The position numbers and the translations under genes were made by a program. Shown piece by piece: positions 1-11,825 of a stretch of 64,000 nucleotides of DNA (position 1 is the first letter of the stretch; each line of letters begins with the position of its first letter). Origin of the DNA: Seminavis robusta (Eukaryota > Bacillariophyta > Bacillariophyceae > Naviculales > Naviculaceae); contig CAICTM010000119.1 of the NCBI GenBank assembly GCA_903772945.1, positions 1-64,000 on the forward strand. Direction: 5' to 3'. The notes beneath the pieces are model-generated. The model saw only the letters and a program-made list of their open reading frames with translations, searched no databases and was not told where the DNA came from.

Positions 1-736
1 GCTGTTGAACAAACAAGAAGTGTCATCAGAACTACGATAGTTCACCAACAGGTCAGGCTTATCTTGAGAACCAGGCGCTCCACTATCTGTGTCAGAAACA
101 AAGATCTAGAGAATGTGTCAGTGAAGCGGTTTTACTAGCTTTACGAGGAACTGACAAATGAAGAGTGTCCACAGGTCGGAAGCGTCAGCGAACTGATGGG
201 AAGAAATGGCCTTTTATGGCTGCACTGGCATTTCGTGCATCCATCAGCGATACAAAGGTAACGACGGGGTGTTAACTGGTGAAACTTCAGCGGGAGTAAT
301 TTTGAGAAAAGAAGAAGCATTGGTCGGGGTTCCACACATGGGCCTTCTCAGATGCAGGCGGTTTTGTGTGCGGATATCCTGACGTGTCCTACCTGGCGAA
401 CTGAACCAGGCAATGGATACTTATGCGGAAGTGCTGTTGTCTTTGTACTTGCCGCATTCGATGTTGGGCTGATTTAAAGAAGTCGTACCCCAGACCAACG
501 TTTGCTTTCGCTGGAAAGATTCGTGAAGTGTATGAATACGATGTTTTGAGAAAAGCGAATAACGAAAAAAACCCGTCATCTTCTCAGAAAGAGAACCTGT
601 CATTCCATCACAGAACATTTAAGACACCGCTTTCAACACCCGAGGTATAAGGTGAATAGAGGATGATCTTCAACGAGTTACAAGCCCTATAGACCGGAAA
701 ATTGGGAGGAGAACATAGTACGAAAACGAATCTGAT
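1..736. other. No recognisable gene; repeat-rich flank
   Basis: Only short open frames broken by stops are visible here. None resembles a protein family I know. The stretch directly precedes the left LTR of the retrotransposon, and its last four bases (TGAT) match the four bases after the right LTR, so it looks like the insertion target, itself probably old repeat DNA. Confidence 0.4.
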
Positions 737-1163
737 TGCAATATGCACGGCTCTTAGCCTTATTCGCGACTCGATCCTAGATAGGGTTTGAGTTCGACTC
801 ATGGACTGTCTTTCGTGAATAGTCATTGAGACAGGGTTCTCATGACCGCTAGTCATACTAGGTCATGGTGAAACATCGCGCTAGATATTTAGCTGGCGTG
901 GAGAGATTCCACGCTACTAGATAAATGCTAGACGAATCTTCCCGCCGTTCCGTTTTTGGATCGTGGAGTGAGTAGGATCGCTACCGAAACCTACTCTAAC
1001 ACACTCTAAAGTCTCCCGAGGCGGGAGTTCAGATCTACGATCCTTTGATTGTGGATCTCTCTCGTTGATTAGTTTTCATAGCTTTCTAATCCTCTCATAA
1101 CTTTCATTCTCTCAAACTCAAAAACAACTCGAAAGATCTTTCAACTAGCTTTTAGCGTAGTCA
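737..1163 (+). repeat. Left LTR
   Basis: This 427 bp direct repeat pairs with 4852-5280. It has TG and CA ends and contains a well conserved core from about 870 to 960. Single-base length differences make up much of its divergence from the right copy. Confidence 0.8.
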
Positions 1164-3304
1164 TATTTTGTTAACAAAACACAATAGCTTTCAGCTAGCC
1201 CTCAACTCTATTCCTCACCATGAAGTTGCTCAAATGACGCATTACACCAGTTCGAGTCTAAGCTGCGCGCAAAACCGAATCCTTCCTCTCATCGACCTCG
1301 ACTATGACTGCGAAATCGACGATTCTCGCTCTACCCACTACAAACTTCGCACTGTTCCAGCAGACTGCTAACAGCGCCCAAGTAACCTTCAAGGTCAAAT
1401 CATCAATGGATCTGAGAACTCCACGTCAGACATCAAGTGGGCTGGAAGATGGAGAAGTCTTCGTTGGCTCGCCATTGCTATCGCCTACCGACAAACATAA
1501 CCTCCTCAAGGAGATGACTTCTAGCTCTGCAAAGAGCAGTTACGAAACTAGCTGTGCAGGCCACCGTGAATTACGTTGGAATGCCTTGCGTCAGATTGCA
1601 GTCAACGCGATCCTCCACGCGACATACTGGTGGTGAAGACGAAGCCGCTTTCCAAGCCGTTTCCAGGCTGCCTGGAATGGAGCAGCTCAGTCTGCTTTGG
1701 ACGACCTGACATTACGTTTGGCATAAATGCCTGTATCGAAGCGGTCTGTCCCTACAAGGCTCTTGAAAAGCAGAAACGCTTCATGCGCCAAGATGCGTAA
1801 GCCTGCTGATATTCTACTCGGGCTTATGTCAACAACCTCAGTCGGATGAAACACCGATGAACTTCCTCGTCTACCACCTTTTGACCCAACCAAACGTTTA
1901 ACCATGACGAAGTCATTGACATTGTTGTCATGGAATTCCACGCTCGTGGAGAAAGAAGATGGACGAACACGACTTCGATCCTTTCTCAGCTCTTATCGGA
2001 GAAACCATTGGATTCTGCGAACGCATGGAACCTCCGAAGACTTTGACAAGGGCGGTGATGCCAAGCAAGCTCCTACGAAGAAGAACAACACGAAGCAAGA
2101 ATTACAATTCTACTCGCAACAACGACCACTCTTCCAAGAACGAAGAAAAATGGTGCGGCTACACGATTCCAGCACTCACAACACTGCTTACTGCATGACT
2201 TTGAAGAAGCCAAGGCCAAGTCTCAGTCCTCGTCTGAAAAAGAAAACAACCAGCGTACAACAAGAACAAGAACTGGAAACGCAAGCCGACGACCCGCAAG
2301 ACCTACACCAAGAAGGAACTTCCTGTCCTCATGAGAGAAGTTTCCAACGCTGCGGTCCAGCCTGATCGCAAGTAAAAAAGCGAAGATGAAAAACGCGAAT
2401 ACAGACCATGTCTGCCTAAGCGCAAGTTCTTACAAGCTCTCGACAACGGAGGACGACTCCTCTGTTGGATCCATCAACATGATGGACAAGAAGATGGCTG
2501 CTTGTTGACAAGGCGCTTGCCAATTTGACTTCAATCATTCGTATTGGAGAGATCTCCGTCTGAGATTAGGCCAGGATGATGATTCAACGGAACCATGTTC
2601 CGATTTCTCATACTAAAGTGATGAAGATATCTCACTAAATTGTAAACAAGATTTGTTTGCAACTAACGAATACACGGCAAATTAGATAATTGCCTAGCAA
2701 CTACCAAACTAGACGCTGACGATCATGTTCAGCATCTTTACTTAGTCCATGGCCAATCAAACTCATTCAACGTCGCAAGACACCAAACCGTCGCGAAACT
2801 ATCGTTATGTTAGATTTAACAGAGAGGGTGAAAGGGAAACGAAAAACCGTTACACTCTGATTGCTTACTGGATACAGAGCATCCCGAAACTTTAATTACT
2901 CAAATCCATGCTAAGAGTTTACTTCATGAAGAATCATGGGGGCGTCCAAAACATACGGACTGCTTCTATGAAGGAACGAACCCCGCACGAAGTTAAGGGC
3001 ACACTCGCGATTCCCTAGTTCCAGCGATTAGTAGAATTATCGAATGGAAATTTACACGTCACAAGAAATTGGGGGCGCAAGACGTGATCATAGTGTCAAA
3101 ATACTCTCTGCGACCTAAGAATCAAGTTGATGTTCAACTACATGTCATTGGGGTGGAACCACGCATTTTCCCGCGAAAGAATGGCAACACAAAAATATAA
3201 AAAGGAGAACTTCTCCTATTCCAGATCCTGCAGCTGTCAGCGACAATGCAGATCAGTAGCAAGAAGATTCTTGATACAACATAAAACAAATAGATTTAAG
3301 GCAG

Positions 3305-3311
<7 letters not shown>

Positions 3312-3370
<59 letters not shown>

Positions 3371-3396
3371 TTTTTTTTTTTTTTTTTTTTTTTTTT
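3312..3396. repeat. Poly(T) tract of 85 bases with one G
   Basis: An almost pure run of T, interrupted only by a G at 3370, lies inside the retrotransposon interior. It could be the reverse-strand tail of a retroposed sequence, a slippage-expanded homopolymer, or an assembly artefact. No retroposed body is recognisable next to it. Open frames that cross it (runs of Phe or Lys) are meaningless. Confidence 0.85.
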
Positions 3397-4851
3397 GAGT
3401 CAAAACCCGTTAAATTAAGGAAGAGCAAGAACTGCCCAATGCCTTTTCAACCAAGTTGCTTCGACCCAGTCGAGGATACTTCGGAGAGAGTTGCGAATGG
3501 ACGAATACGAAGTAAACTTCGTCCCGACGTAAACCTATTACACTAGGGCTCACCCAACTCCACAGGTCGCATACCAACACTCTTAGATAAGGAGGTTGAA
3601 CGTCTCTGCGAAAGGCGGAGTACTCAAGAAGGTGAATCGTTCAAGTGGCCGGCACCAACCTTTAGTCTCCCAAGAAAAGAGGGTCTGACGATTCATCTGC
3701 TTTTCAGGAACCGAACAAAGGAACAAGCAGGAAGCCTTTCTATCCCAAAAATAACAGGACATGCTCTTGAACCCAGATGGATTCAAGTGCGCTACCAGTC
3801 TAGACCTGAACACGGGACACTACACATCAGCTGTCACCTCACTCGAAGCATACATTCTATACCATTGCACTCCGAAGGGAAAGACGAGTACCAGAGGTTG
3901 CCAATGGGCCTAATGTAATAGTCCCGACATCTCCAAAGAAGATGAAGAACACGCATCCATACTTAGAAAATGTCCGTGCATACTTGATGATCAACTCATC
4001 CTAACGTGACGTCGGATCTCGCAGATCGGTTGAATAGTAGGATGACCTTTCTTCCAAAGACTCTCAGAGAAGTCGGATTGAAATCAACACTACCAAGCCC
4101 TTACTCATAGGAAGAACTGGAGTATCTAGACAATTGGACTTTCGAGAAGGAAGCAACCCCTTAACCAAAAAGATATAGATGCGATCAGCTACCGCTCTTC
4201 CTAACCAACAGAGAAGGACTCTCGTAGATTCTGGACCAATGAACTACAAGGGCTGCTCCAGACAGCAGACGGAGTAACCATCGTTCTGTACAGACGTGGG
4301 TTACCCAGTATCCATGACCGGTCGTATGGACAAGAGAACGTGAGTCCCGCGTAAGGTGTCGAGAAGACTCTCCGGTATACATGGACTCGTCGCAAGTTCA
4401 CGCGCGTCAATCTGTGACAAGCTTCAACCACATCCGTTTCAAAGCAAACCGGAAATACATCAAGGACACGTCGCCAACGACTTATCCAGAAAAACACGAT
4501 AAGGAGAAACACGGCCGTGTACCCATCAACACCATGTCAACGACCCTAGATGATTCATCAGAATCAGAACCGTTAAGTACGTCAGCCAACGCACAGGGTC
4601 CTTCCACAAACAGACCGAGTCAATAACAATGCACTGTACGGCTCCGACATACTACGGCCAATAGCGGCACAGTCTACTCCAGACTTGGACATAAGGTATT
4701 TACACCATACAAGGCTGATCCCTTGTAGGATTGCCATCGTGCGACGCACATGTCTCATCCAATCTTCCGGGAGTGCCCCGCACATTTAATTCATATGTTC
4801 TCCTTGTCCGACTGATGTCGTTGCCTTCTGTGAGCCTTGTCAGGGGGCGAA

Positions 4852-5280
4852 TGCAATACACGGCTCTTAGGCCTTATCAGCGACTCGATCTAGATAGGGT
4901 TTGAGTTCGACTCTGACGGAGTCTTTCGTGAATAGTCATTGAGGACAGGGTTTCTCATGGACCGCTAGTCATACTAGGTCGATGGTGAAACATCGCGCTA
5001 GATATTTAGCTGGCGTGGAGAAATTCCACGCTACTAGATAAATGCTAGACGAATCTTCCACGCGTTCCGTTTTTGATTCGTGGAGTGAGTAGGATCGCTA
5101 CGCAACCTACTCTATCACACTGCTACAGTCTCTCCGCGGGAAGTTAGATCTACGATCCTTTGATATGTGCGATCTCTCTCGTTGATTGTTTTCATAGCTT
5201 TCTAATCCTCTCCAATAACTTTCCTTCTCTCAATCTCAAAAACATCGGAAAGATCTTTACACTCTTTTTAGCGTAGTGCA
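4852..5280 (+). repeat. Right LTR
   Basis: This 429 bp direct repeat pairs with 737-1163. It starts TG, ends CA, and is followed by TGAT, the same four bases that precede the left copy. Confidence 0.8.
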
Positions 5281-5436
5281 TGATGCATCGAGCAACGAAC
5301 ATAGGAGAGATGATCTGATTCAAAAGGTTTACGCGGATTGGATACGTGACTTGAGAGCCAGGGCACACAAGATTCAAACCGGAGACTTTTCTGGCAAGCA
5401 CATTTGTTGGTCTTAGTTTTACGGCGATACGTCACA

Positions 5437-7360
5437 ATGGAAGCGACAACGCAGGATACAAACGTGCAGTTACCCATTCCTGCGAATTCGTTAGATGAAG
5501 ACGAATTTGTTACCATAATTGCTGACTTTCACACGACATGGCACTAAAAGAGAATGACGAGTGGAACCGCCTACACGCAGATATCACAAGATCATTGAAG
5601 TTCTACTTAACAAACCGGGAGTGAATCCAAAGGGCAAATGTATTGAAGTACAATCCGAAGGTTGAAGTGTCGCAGGCGAATGGGAGCTTGAGAAGTATAA
5701 GTGACTGGCAACGGCTGCCAATCTGGACGACAAACAGAGAAGGGCCTTTCCGAGTGTAATCATTGCAGCCTTCTTGTTAACATTTTATGAGGAAGCTGAA
5801 AAGGTGGACTTAGAGGATGGAGTCCCGGATATGGGGTTGAAGGGAAAAGTCCGACTTTCTCGTAAAAACCTTTTGATTTTGAAGGGAATGTCGTGGCACC
5901 CAACTGATTCTTCTTCTACATGGCCTGGAGGAAGTGGGAAGACTACCGTAATTGACTTAGTCATGGCCTTTGGCAAAGAATTCTGCGTTTGATTGATCAT
6001 CCATTTAACGACCGAACCATTGTTGTCACTTGCTATGTCGGGGTTGCTGCTACAATACTACATAGGGGAAACAACGCATTCAGCGTGGGATTGAACAGAA
6101 CTCGGGAAAGTGTGTGCGAAAACTTGGTAGAAGAATGGAATGACGACGGATGCTTATATCGACAAATTTAATTCGCGGGGGACTTGAACTTAGTGAAGAT
6201 AGTTCCACTACAACCAAGACCTTTATGCAAGACGAATACCACAACATTTGGGGGACTTAACTGTGGTGTTCGCGGGGGAACTACTCTCAACTTGAACCAG
6301 TGGGACGCCCCCTAATTTACAATCTTCAGCACATCATTCCTGAATTTCAGACATCTCTGAATTCATTTATTGAGTTAAGATGGAATGCACCGCTTCAAAA
6401 CGATCCTGAATGGGGCAACGCTGTTTAAGATCCGTGAAGGGCGACCAAAGAAGAAGATATTGAGACCATGCAATGACGCCTGCGTGGTTGCCCAACCCAT
6501 GTTTCACCAAGAACATTCAAGTTGCTACTTATTCTGAATCGAGATCGAGATGGCCATTAACTCAGCTATCTTCGAAGAATTTTGCGGATAGAACAAACCT
6601 GCTGATGATTCCGTGCTGATGGATGCAGTACTCATTTTCATGGACGATCTTCAAATGGCCAATCAAGACAGGGACACTGTTCCTGTTAAGAGCAATTCGG
6701 TTTTAAAGCACTTCTTTTCAACATGTGGAGAAGTACTCGTTAAAACCCGGTTCGGACTCACGAAAAACGTGTTGATCCTGCTTTTAAGTTATAAAAGGGG
6801 TGTCCTGTAATGTTTACAGAGAACACGAATGTTCGAATGGAGAAAGCCAATGGATCTCGGCTTTTTGTGAGAAAGGTGGATGTGAGGCATGGTTGCACCC
6901 CCTGTGGTTATTCAACTCGACAACGGCTGGAAGATTCGGGCTTTTTTCTCAGGTCAATGTCATAATTCTATCCTTGTGGAACATGAATGGAGACTATTAT
7001 GCACGTACTTTTTATGTAACGGAGCAAGACACACTTCAGTACCAGATGGTTTATGACGGAGAAGTTGTACACACCAAGATGAAGGGTAAGCAGTTCCCGA
7101 TTATCAACAATTCTGCGACAACTGGACACAAATTACAGGGTATATACTGCAGTGTGGTTATTGGTACATTCATGGCGATACTGTCAAAACTGGGCTTACG
7201 TGGTGTTATCAAGGGTGCGAACCATGAGTGGTTTGTTCTTATTGAAGAAGCTGGATTGGGATCAAAGAACTTTGCCATGCCACAACGAATGAGAGACATG
7301 CTTGCAAGATTTAAGGATACTAATTGGGCTTTCTGTCCTAGGAGAAGATCAATACGATGA
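5437..7360 (+). pseudogene. Pif1-type DNA helicase remnant
   Basis: Several separate frames on the plus strand carry pieces of a Pif1-like helicase in the correct order. A Walker A motif GGSGKTT lies near 5927. It is followed by a block like TIVVT..VGVAATILH near 6015-6065, a block SAIFEEFC..NKPADDSVL near 6560-6620, a block MDDLQMANQDRDTVPVKSN near 6640-6700, and a C-terminal block FPIINNSATTGHKLQG near 7096-7145 like helicase motif VI. The frame changes several times and stops intervene, so it is not a working gene. Helicases of this type occur both as stand-alone genes and as parts of Helitrons. No Rep/HUH part or Helitron end was seen, so the origin is open. It starts about 150 bp after the right LTR, and the two may be independent insertions. 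Confidence 0.75.
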
Positions 7361-9271
7361 ATGTTCCAGCGAGAAGAACGGGTTCTTGTTATAAGTATAA
7401 ACGGTAGGGATATAGGGTAAATAATCTGTATATAAAAACTTTTATTACTACAACTACCTTTCTGAGATTCGCATTGCACCTCGTACGTCATTCAATGTCA
7501 GTCATTGAAAAAAGATCAAGCGTCCAATCAAATCACAGGCGACCCCGAAAATTAGGAGCCAACTTTTAAAATGTGAAGAACGCAAGGCGACTTTCATGTG
7601 CATGTACATGCGTTGACTGTATCCCGTCAATACAATACTAGTCGAATACGTAGACTTCTACAGGGCCTTCTAAGTAATGCGCGCCGGGTATAATTCAAAC
7701 CTCTGCCCCCATCGGTACCATTACCCCTAAAGCAAATCATCTCCAGGAGACGAAATTCATCCGTGAGGTTTCCTCGCGACTTAATGATGGGGGTTTCAAA
7801 GGGGGCTAGTTAAAACATTTTTTGGCAGGGCTCTACTATAAAACAAACAGTAGCAGGACCAATTTTACAATCAGGTATACGGAGGCTTTTGAGCTGGTTG
7901 GCACAGCCATGTTATACCTACCCAGTACCATGTTGGCGTCCTTTGCAAGTGAAGAGGACAATCCTTAGTGATCCCACATAAAAAAGCTTCAGGAAGAAAA
8001 TAACGTGGGGTGATCTACACACGGCAATCAGAGAGGGGGAACCTAAAGGAGCTGTTACTCCAAACTCTGATAACTGACTACATGTAAATGTAAAGAATAG
8101 GGGGTACCACCGATGAGACAGATGCTTTCTTGGAATGAGCAACCATGAGACACCAGAAAGAAAGCTAAACTAATACAGTACTACTAGCTAGCTAGCACAC
8201 CGACACCACCAGCATAAAAGCAAAAAGCACTCATTCCACCACCATGGTGCTTGTTGCTCCAGTAGCCGGCGCTCATTGAATAACGAATACATGTAATGAA
8301 TCGAATCTATCTTCATTGTCGATGATTAGAGGTTAGAGAGTGTTGTTGTTATCCTCATCACTGGAGAGATAAAACGAGTGGCTGGATAATGCCATTAGAA
8401 AAGCGACTGGTACCGTACTGTACCACGCTATCACCACTACGGGAACGGGATCGAAGAGATGGATCCCTCTCGATATGGTATGCTACTCTTCACATACTAT
8501 TAGACCGGCGGCAGTCAATTGATGGTGAGACTATCCTCGCACCTCTACTATCAAGCATCCGTCAATTAATTGGACGAACCGTTGGATGTTGGATCCATCT
8601 CTACTCCATCGGTAGCTAAACTGGTGGCAATGATCAATAAGAGGAGACTACGAATAAGATATCATCTGCCCTATCACAAGTCTGAGCAGACGGAGGGTAT
8701 CGTCGTCGAGTCATTTAAATGCATCAATCAACCCAAGGGGGCTAAAGGACGACAACACACACTGGAGAGTTAATCCTCCTATTGGATTCATTCCACCTTG
8801 CTATTTCCTAGTGTTTGGTTGATGATTCCTATGCTCGTAGTACCCGTTTTCCTACACCAGTATGCACAAGTCCTCAATATGATCAATCCATGTGAACATT
8901 ACCATCACAGCTTACGATGGCTGGATGACAATGACAACGACAGCTCCGGCCTTGACTACTACCTAGATGGAAGGAAAATCGAATGAAGAAGAAATATGTT
9001 CGGTACTACAGTAGCTGGCTAGCCGGTAACTGCTATCTAGCTCGATATTACTTCAGGCTCGAGCCAGAGGTGGTGTGCTTTTTGCTGCTGATGCGACCAG
9101 CTACTGGACTACTGGACCAGTCCTGAAAGAATCTATGGCCCCCACAGCTCAATGACGGCTCCTCGCCACTTGGGATTGAAAAGAAGTCTGTCACAATCGC
9201 TTCTCAGCATACAAAACATACTCCAAACATTACCGGACGACTATGGCAAGAGAATAGACATATGCATGCTG
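7361..9271. other. Gene-poor stretch, no supported gene
   Basis: Short open frames (for example 8389-8619, 8570-8773 and 8798-8986) have no recognisable domain and no splice context. The part from about 8340 to 9150 shares patches with 10540-10880, listed separately. AGCT/CTAG tetranucleotide runs occur near 8185. Confidence 0.5.
8340..8580 (+). repeat. Diverged direct repeat, copy 1
   Basis: This block is similar, with gaps, to 10540-10765. The clearest shared piece reads ATCCTCGCACCTCTAC, followed by CAATTAATT within about 25 bases. A second shared patch, CTGAAAGAA followed by ATGGC, lies downstream at about 9123-9140 and 10850-10872. The order is the same in both copies, which argues for a duplicated segment rather than chance. 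Confidence 0.5.
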
Positions 9272-9317
9272 CATCTAAGAAGCGCATAATGGGGTAGCGC
9301 GAAAACAGCGAGGTCGG
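9272..9317 (+). repeat. Left terminal inverted repeat
   Basis: This is the left arm of the 1152 bp element. It matches the reverse complement of 10379-10423 with about two mismatches in 45 bases. Confidence 0.75.
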
Positions 9318-9800
9318 TTACAAAATTGCCAGGTCAGTCGATGGTAAGGTTACCAATCGGTAACTGATCTCGCGCTTATGTATGGTGGGTACAAGAACAC
9401 CGAGGAATGATCCTTCCCATTTTGTGAGGTCAGCTGTGCAATATTTAAGAACCTCTTATCCTACTAATTGAAGACGATCGACTCAGGCATATACAGATGC
9501 AATTGCAGCACAAGTCATTGGCGTAACGGTTACAGAATGTTGAACTAAGTGTTCACTATTCCTCTACCGAATTCCGTTCCCCTTTCTATACATGGCTTAC
9601 AAGTTGATGCACTTTGTGATGCTAATTACAGAAGGGCAGTTGTAGGCTATTCCCCAAGCCCCGGAATCCAAAACAGCTCAGCCATTCCTTCCCAAATGAA
9701 AGAGTCCTAGGTTACTAAATCTATAAGTAGGGGTTTCCAAAATGGAGAAAAGCAGTACACAATGTTGGATATGATTGGGGCTAAATTCGTTATGGTACTA

Positions 9801-10022
9801 CTAATAACAGAGTAGTGGAGGTAAGCGAACAATGACATAATGTTCGTAGTAAAAGGGGAGAAACAGGTCACTCATATGTAACCAACTGTAACGGTACGGG
9901 CATCCATAGGTCCGAGAAATCTGCCTTGCTGCAATGCAACTCCGAGATTGGTTGGTGTGAGCACTTAGTGCCCTCTTGCTTTCAAACCAAGCATTACAGT
10001 AGTCGCAATACCAATAACCCAT
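9801..10022 (-). pseudogene. C2HC zinc-finger-like coding remnant inside the TIR element
   Basis: The open frame begins MGYWYCDYCNAWFESKRALS and continues with AHTNQSRSC. That gives the spacing C-x2-C-x12-H-x6-C with an aromatic residue and a leucine at the usual structural places. The rest of the 73 residues has no second finger. It could be a captured host fragment, the DNA-binding end of a lost transposase, or a chance match. It is short and has no obvious exon signals. Confidence 0.35.
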
Positions 10023-10378
10023 GATACAACTAGTAGTAGTAGCTAGCTAGTAGTAATTGCCGATCGCTAGCCCGTATAAAGGAACTGTAATACCTTAGGC
10101 AAAGTCTACACGACCTTACAAAATGTGACAAACCGCTCTGTACCGGATTCTGTATGTAGTTTCCATGTTCATTGATATGGCATAGGGGACAAAACGGGAC
10201 CACAAAATTGGTCGGTACCTATGGGGTTGGGAATTTAGGATGCATGCAGGGTTCCAAAACGGTGCATACTGCCACACCCAATGGAGAACCCAGTACATGT
10301 TCCACAACAAACACCATCCAAATCCGGGAGCAATGACGTCACCAATCGCCTAGGGACGCATGTCGTTCGGTACCTTCC

Positions 10379-10423
10379 AGACCTCGCTGTTTTCGCGAGA
10401 CCCCATTATGCGCTTCTTAGATG
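10379..10423 (-). repeat. Right terminal inverted repeat
   Basis: This is the right arm of the 1152 bp element, the inverted partner of 9272-9317. Confidence 0.75.
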
Positions 10424-11219
10424 TGTTACTATAATATAGTAGAGGTTCCCACCACCACCCACTGTTAGTGTAGGAGTCCATGTAGCGGTAACACCACTAG
10501 TCGACCTTGAATTCAGCCGTCGAAAGAGTTTCAATTCATCTATCATCATCCTCATTGTATGGCTGATCAGAGTGGAAAGATAATGTGAGTGGGGCAGCAT
10601 ATTATTGCTACTGAATAAGCTACCATACGGGTACGGTCACCACTACCGAGGAATGATGAATTGACCATTCTTTGGCCGAAGTATGCATACCTGTCATTTG
10701 TGTGGTAACTGTAATCCTCGCACCTCTACCATTAGTATGACAATTAATTTAAAGCCACAGTCAAACTGAAAGCCATCCTCATTGAAATTGGACCCGTTTC
10801 ATAGTTTGTTGCGACGGCGACTAGCAAGTAGGCAGGTCCAGAAACAATGCTGAAAGAACTCCATGTCATGGCTCCCAGCTAGCTAGTAGCGAGCCCAGCT
10901 AGCTAGGACATGTACTAGCTAGCTAGCTAGGACTGTAAAAATGTCAAACTGTCTAATTGGCATCAAACTGGTTTCCTTTTCTTCCCTTATACAGTGTCTT
11001 CCTTTTGCTAACTTAGCTGGCTGAGATCTCCTTGGAGCCTCACGCACTTTCCGCACCATCTCAATCGAACGTTCGATCGATCGATGACGTCACCCCATCA
11101 AAAACACAAAGCTGCGACCATGGCAACCGTGTTGTCTCGTCACTTGGTTGCACCGTACGACTGACTGTACGAGTACGACACGGCGCTCGACAGTGACAGC
11201 GAAAGCAAAAGTTGCAATA
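10424..11219. other. Gene-free spacer with repeat copy and CTAG runs
   Basis: No gene is seen. Positions 10540-10765 are the second copy of the diverged direct repeat. Perfect CTAG tandem runs lie near 10875-10905 and at 10915-10930. The last 200 bp are presumably the promoter of the membrane-protein gene that starts at 11220. Confidence 0.5.
10540..10765 (+). repeat. Diverged direct repeat, copy 2
   Basis: This is the partner of 8340-8580, with the shared piece ATCCTCGCACCTCTAC near 10715 and CAATTAATTT soon after. It sits on the far side of the TIR element from copy 1. Confidence 0.5.
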
Positions 11220-11825
11220 ATGAAACATTTCTGTTCACTTTTGTTGATTCTCACACCAATTTTCTATCTTGGGCTGGTACCGGTAGCAGAAGCCATTGGA
11301 ATACCGAAGGGCCATTATTTGTCATCTCGGGCAACAATGGGTGCCGAAACTTTGTACCGGAGGGATACCCCTGGCGCTCGCGGGAGGCAAGAAAAGGCAG
11401 CTCCAGTCTTGACCCTTCGAGGAGGTCAACTGGATGCTGGTACAAGTTCTGCACTTACCAAGATGATGCGAGTGCATCGTTGGGTCGCCTTGACCATTGG
11501 ACTTGCCCTGGTATTGGTACCACGGCGCATGGATCTTGGACTACTGTTTCCACGACCCTTGACACACTCGGAAGTCGTCTACTTGAAAGCTTGGGGTTTC
11601 TTTGTATTATGGCTAGCCTATGTAGTGCATCACACATCCTCCGCTACACTTGAATTCCAAAAGGTGATTGCCAAAGGCCTTCTGGGTATGTTCTCTGGAG
11701 AGATCTTGTTGTACCTCAATGAATTTTTTCGAGGAGACAAGGACGAATTGGCTCTGAATGCGGCATACATTATAATATTTTCATCCCTGGCCATAGGGTA
11801 TAGCTTTGCGCTCTGGAAGAGCTGA
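11220..11825 (+). CDS. Small secretory-pathway membrane protein, unknown function
   Basis: This single-exon frame of 201 residues starts at the first ATG in frame. Residues 1-25 (MKHFCSLLLILTPIFYLGLV, then PVAEA) look like a cleavable signal peptide. After a basic linker there is an LTLRGG motif near residues 64-69, a motif I recall after the signal peptide of many diatom secretory proteins. Three or four hydrophobic segments follow: about 86-100 (VALTIGLALVLVP), 122-138, 150-165 (less clear) and 178-198. The frame ends with a short basic tail. The leader could also be the first half of a plastid-targeting sequence, but no phenylalanine follows the cleavage site. I do not recognise the family. 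The nearest gene is H2A.Z on the same strand, and nothing suggests a shared role. Confidence 0.7.
   Translation: MKHFCSLLLILTPIFYLGLVPVAEAIGIPKGHYLSSRATMGAETLYRRDTPGARGRQEKAAPVLTLRGGQLDAGTSSALTKMMRVHRWVALTIGLALVLVPRRMDLGLLFPRPLTHSEVVYLKAWGFFVLWLAYVVHHTSSATLEFQKVIAKGLLGMFSGEILLYLNEFFRGDKDELALNAAYIIIFSSLAIGYSFALWKS

Larger units (their letters stand above)
737..5280 (+). mobile_element. Ty3/gypsy LTR retrotransposon, eroded fossil
   Basis: Two direct repeats of about 428 bp bound a 3.7 kb interior. Both begin TG and end CA, and both are flanked by the same 4 bp, TGAT, which fits a target-site duplication. The interior has scattered remnants in the family order: a gag-like part with a zinc-knuckle-like cysteine/histidine cluster at about 1950-2230, and a reverse-transcriptase-like part at about 3800-4150 with pieces resembling the RLPMG motif and the segment after it. 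A purine-rich run (AGGGGGCGAA) lies just before the right LTR and could be the polypurine tract. No integrase was recognised, and the interior is shorter than a full element. It is broken by many stops and length changes, on the order of dozens, and cannot be active. The LTRs differ at roughly one position in ten, so the insertion is old unless part of that difference is sequencing error. Confidence 0.75.
9272..10423. mobile_element. TIR-bounded DNA element, non-autonomous
   Basis: The two ends are inverted copies of each other over about 45 bp with only a couple of mismatches. Each end reads inwards CATCTAAGAAGCGCATAATG, then GGGT, two variable bases, GCGAAAACAGCGAGGTC. The interior is 1.06 kb and codes for no transposase that I can see. 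It does carry a zinc-finger-like remnant on the minus strand. The flanking bases show no clear target-site duplication, so the superfamily cannot be assigned. The close match of the two ends, compared with the eroded surroundings, suggests a younger insertion than the neighbouring retrotransposon. Confidence 0.65.

Noticed and set aside
3127-3546. 139-residue frame with a long phenylalanine run, and the antisense lysine-run frame
   Set aside because: It exists only because the poly(T) tract has no stop codons in these frames.
8389-8986. Three small plus-strand frames
   Set aside because: No domain, no splice context, and they overlap a diverged repeat.
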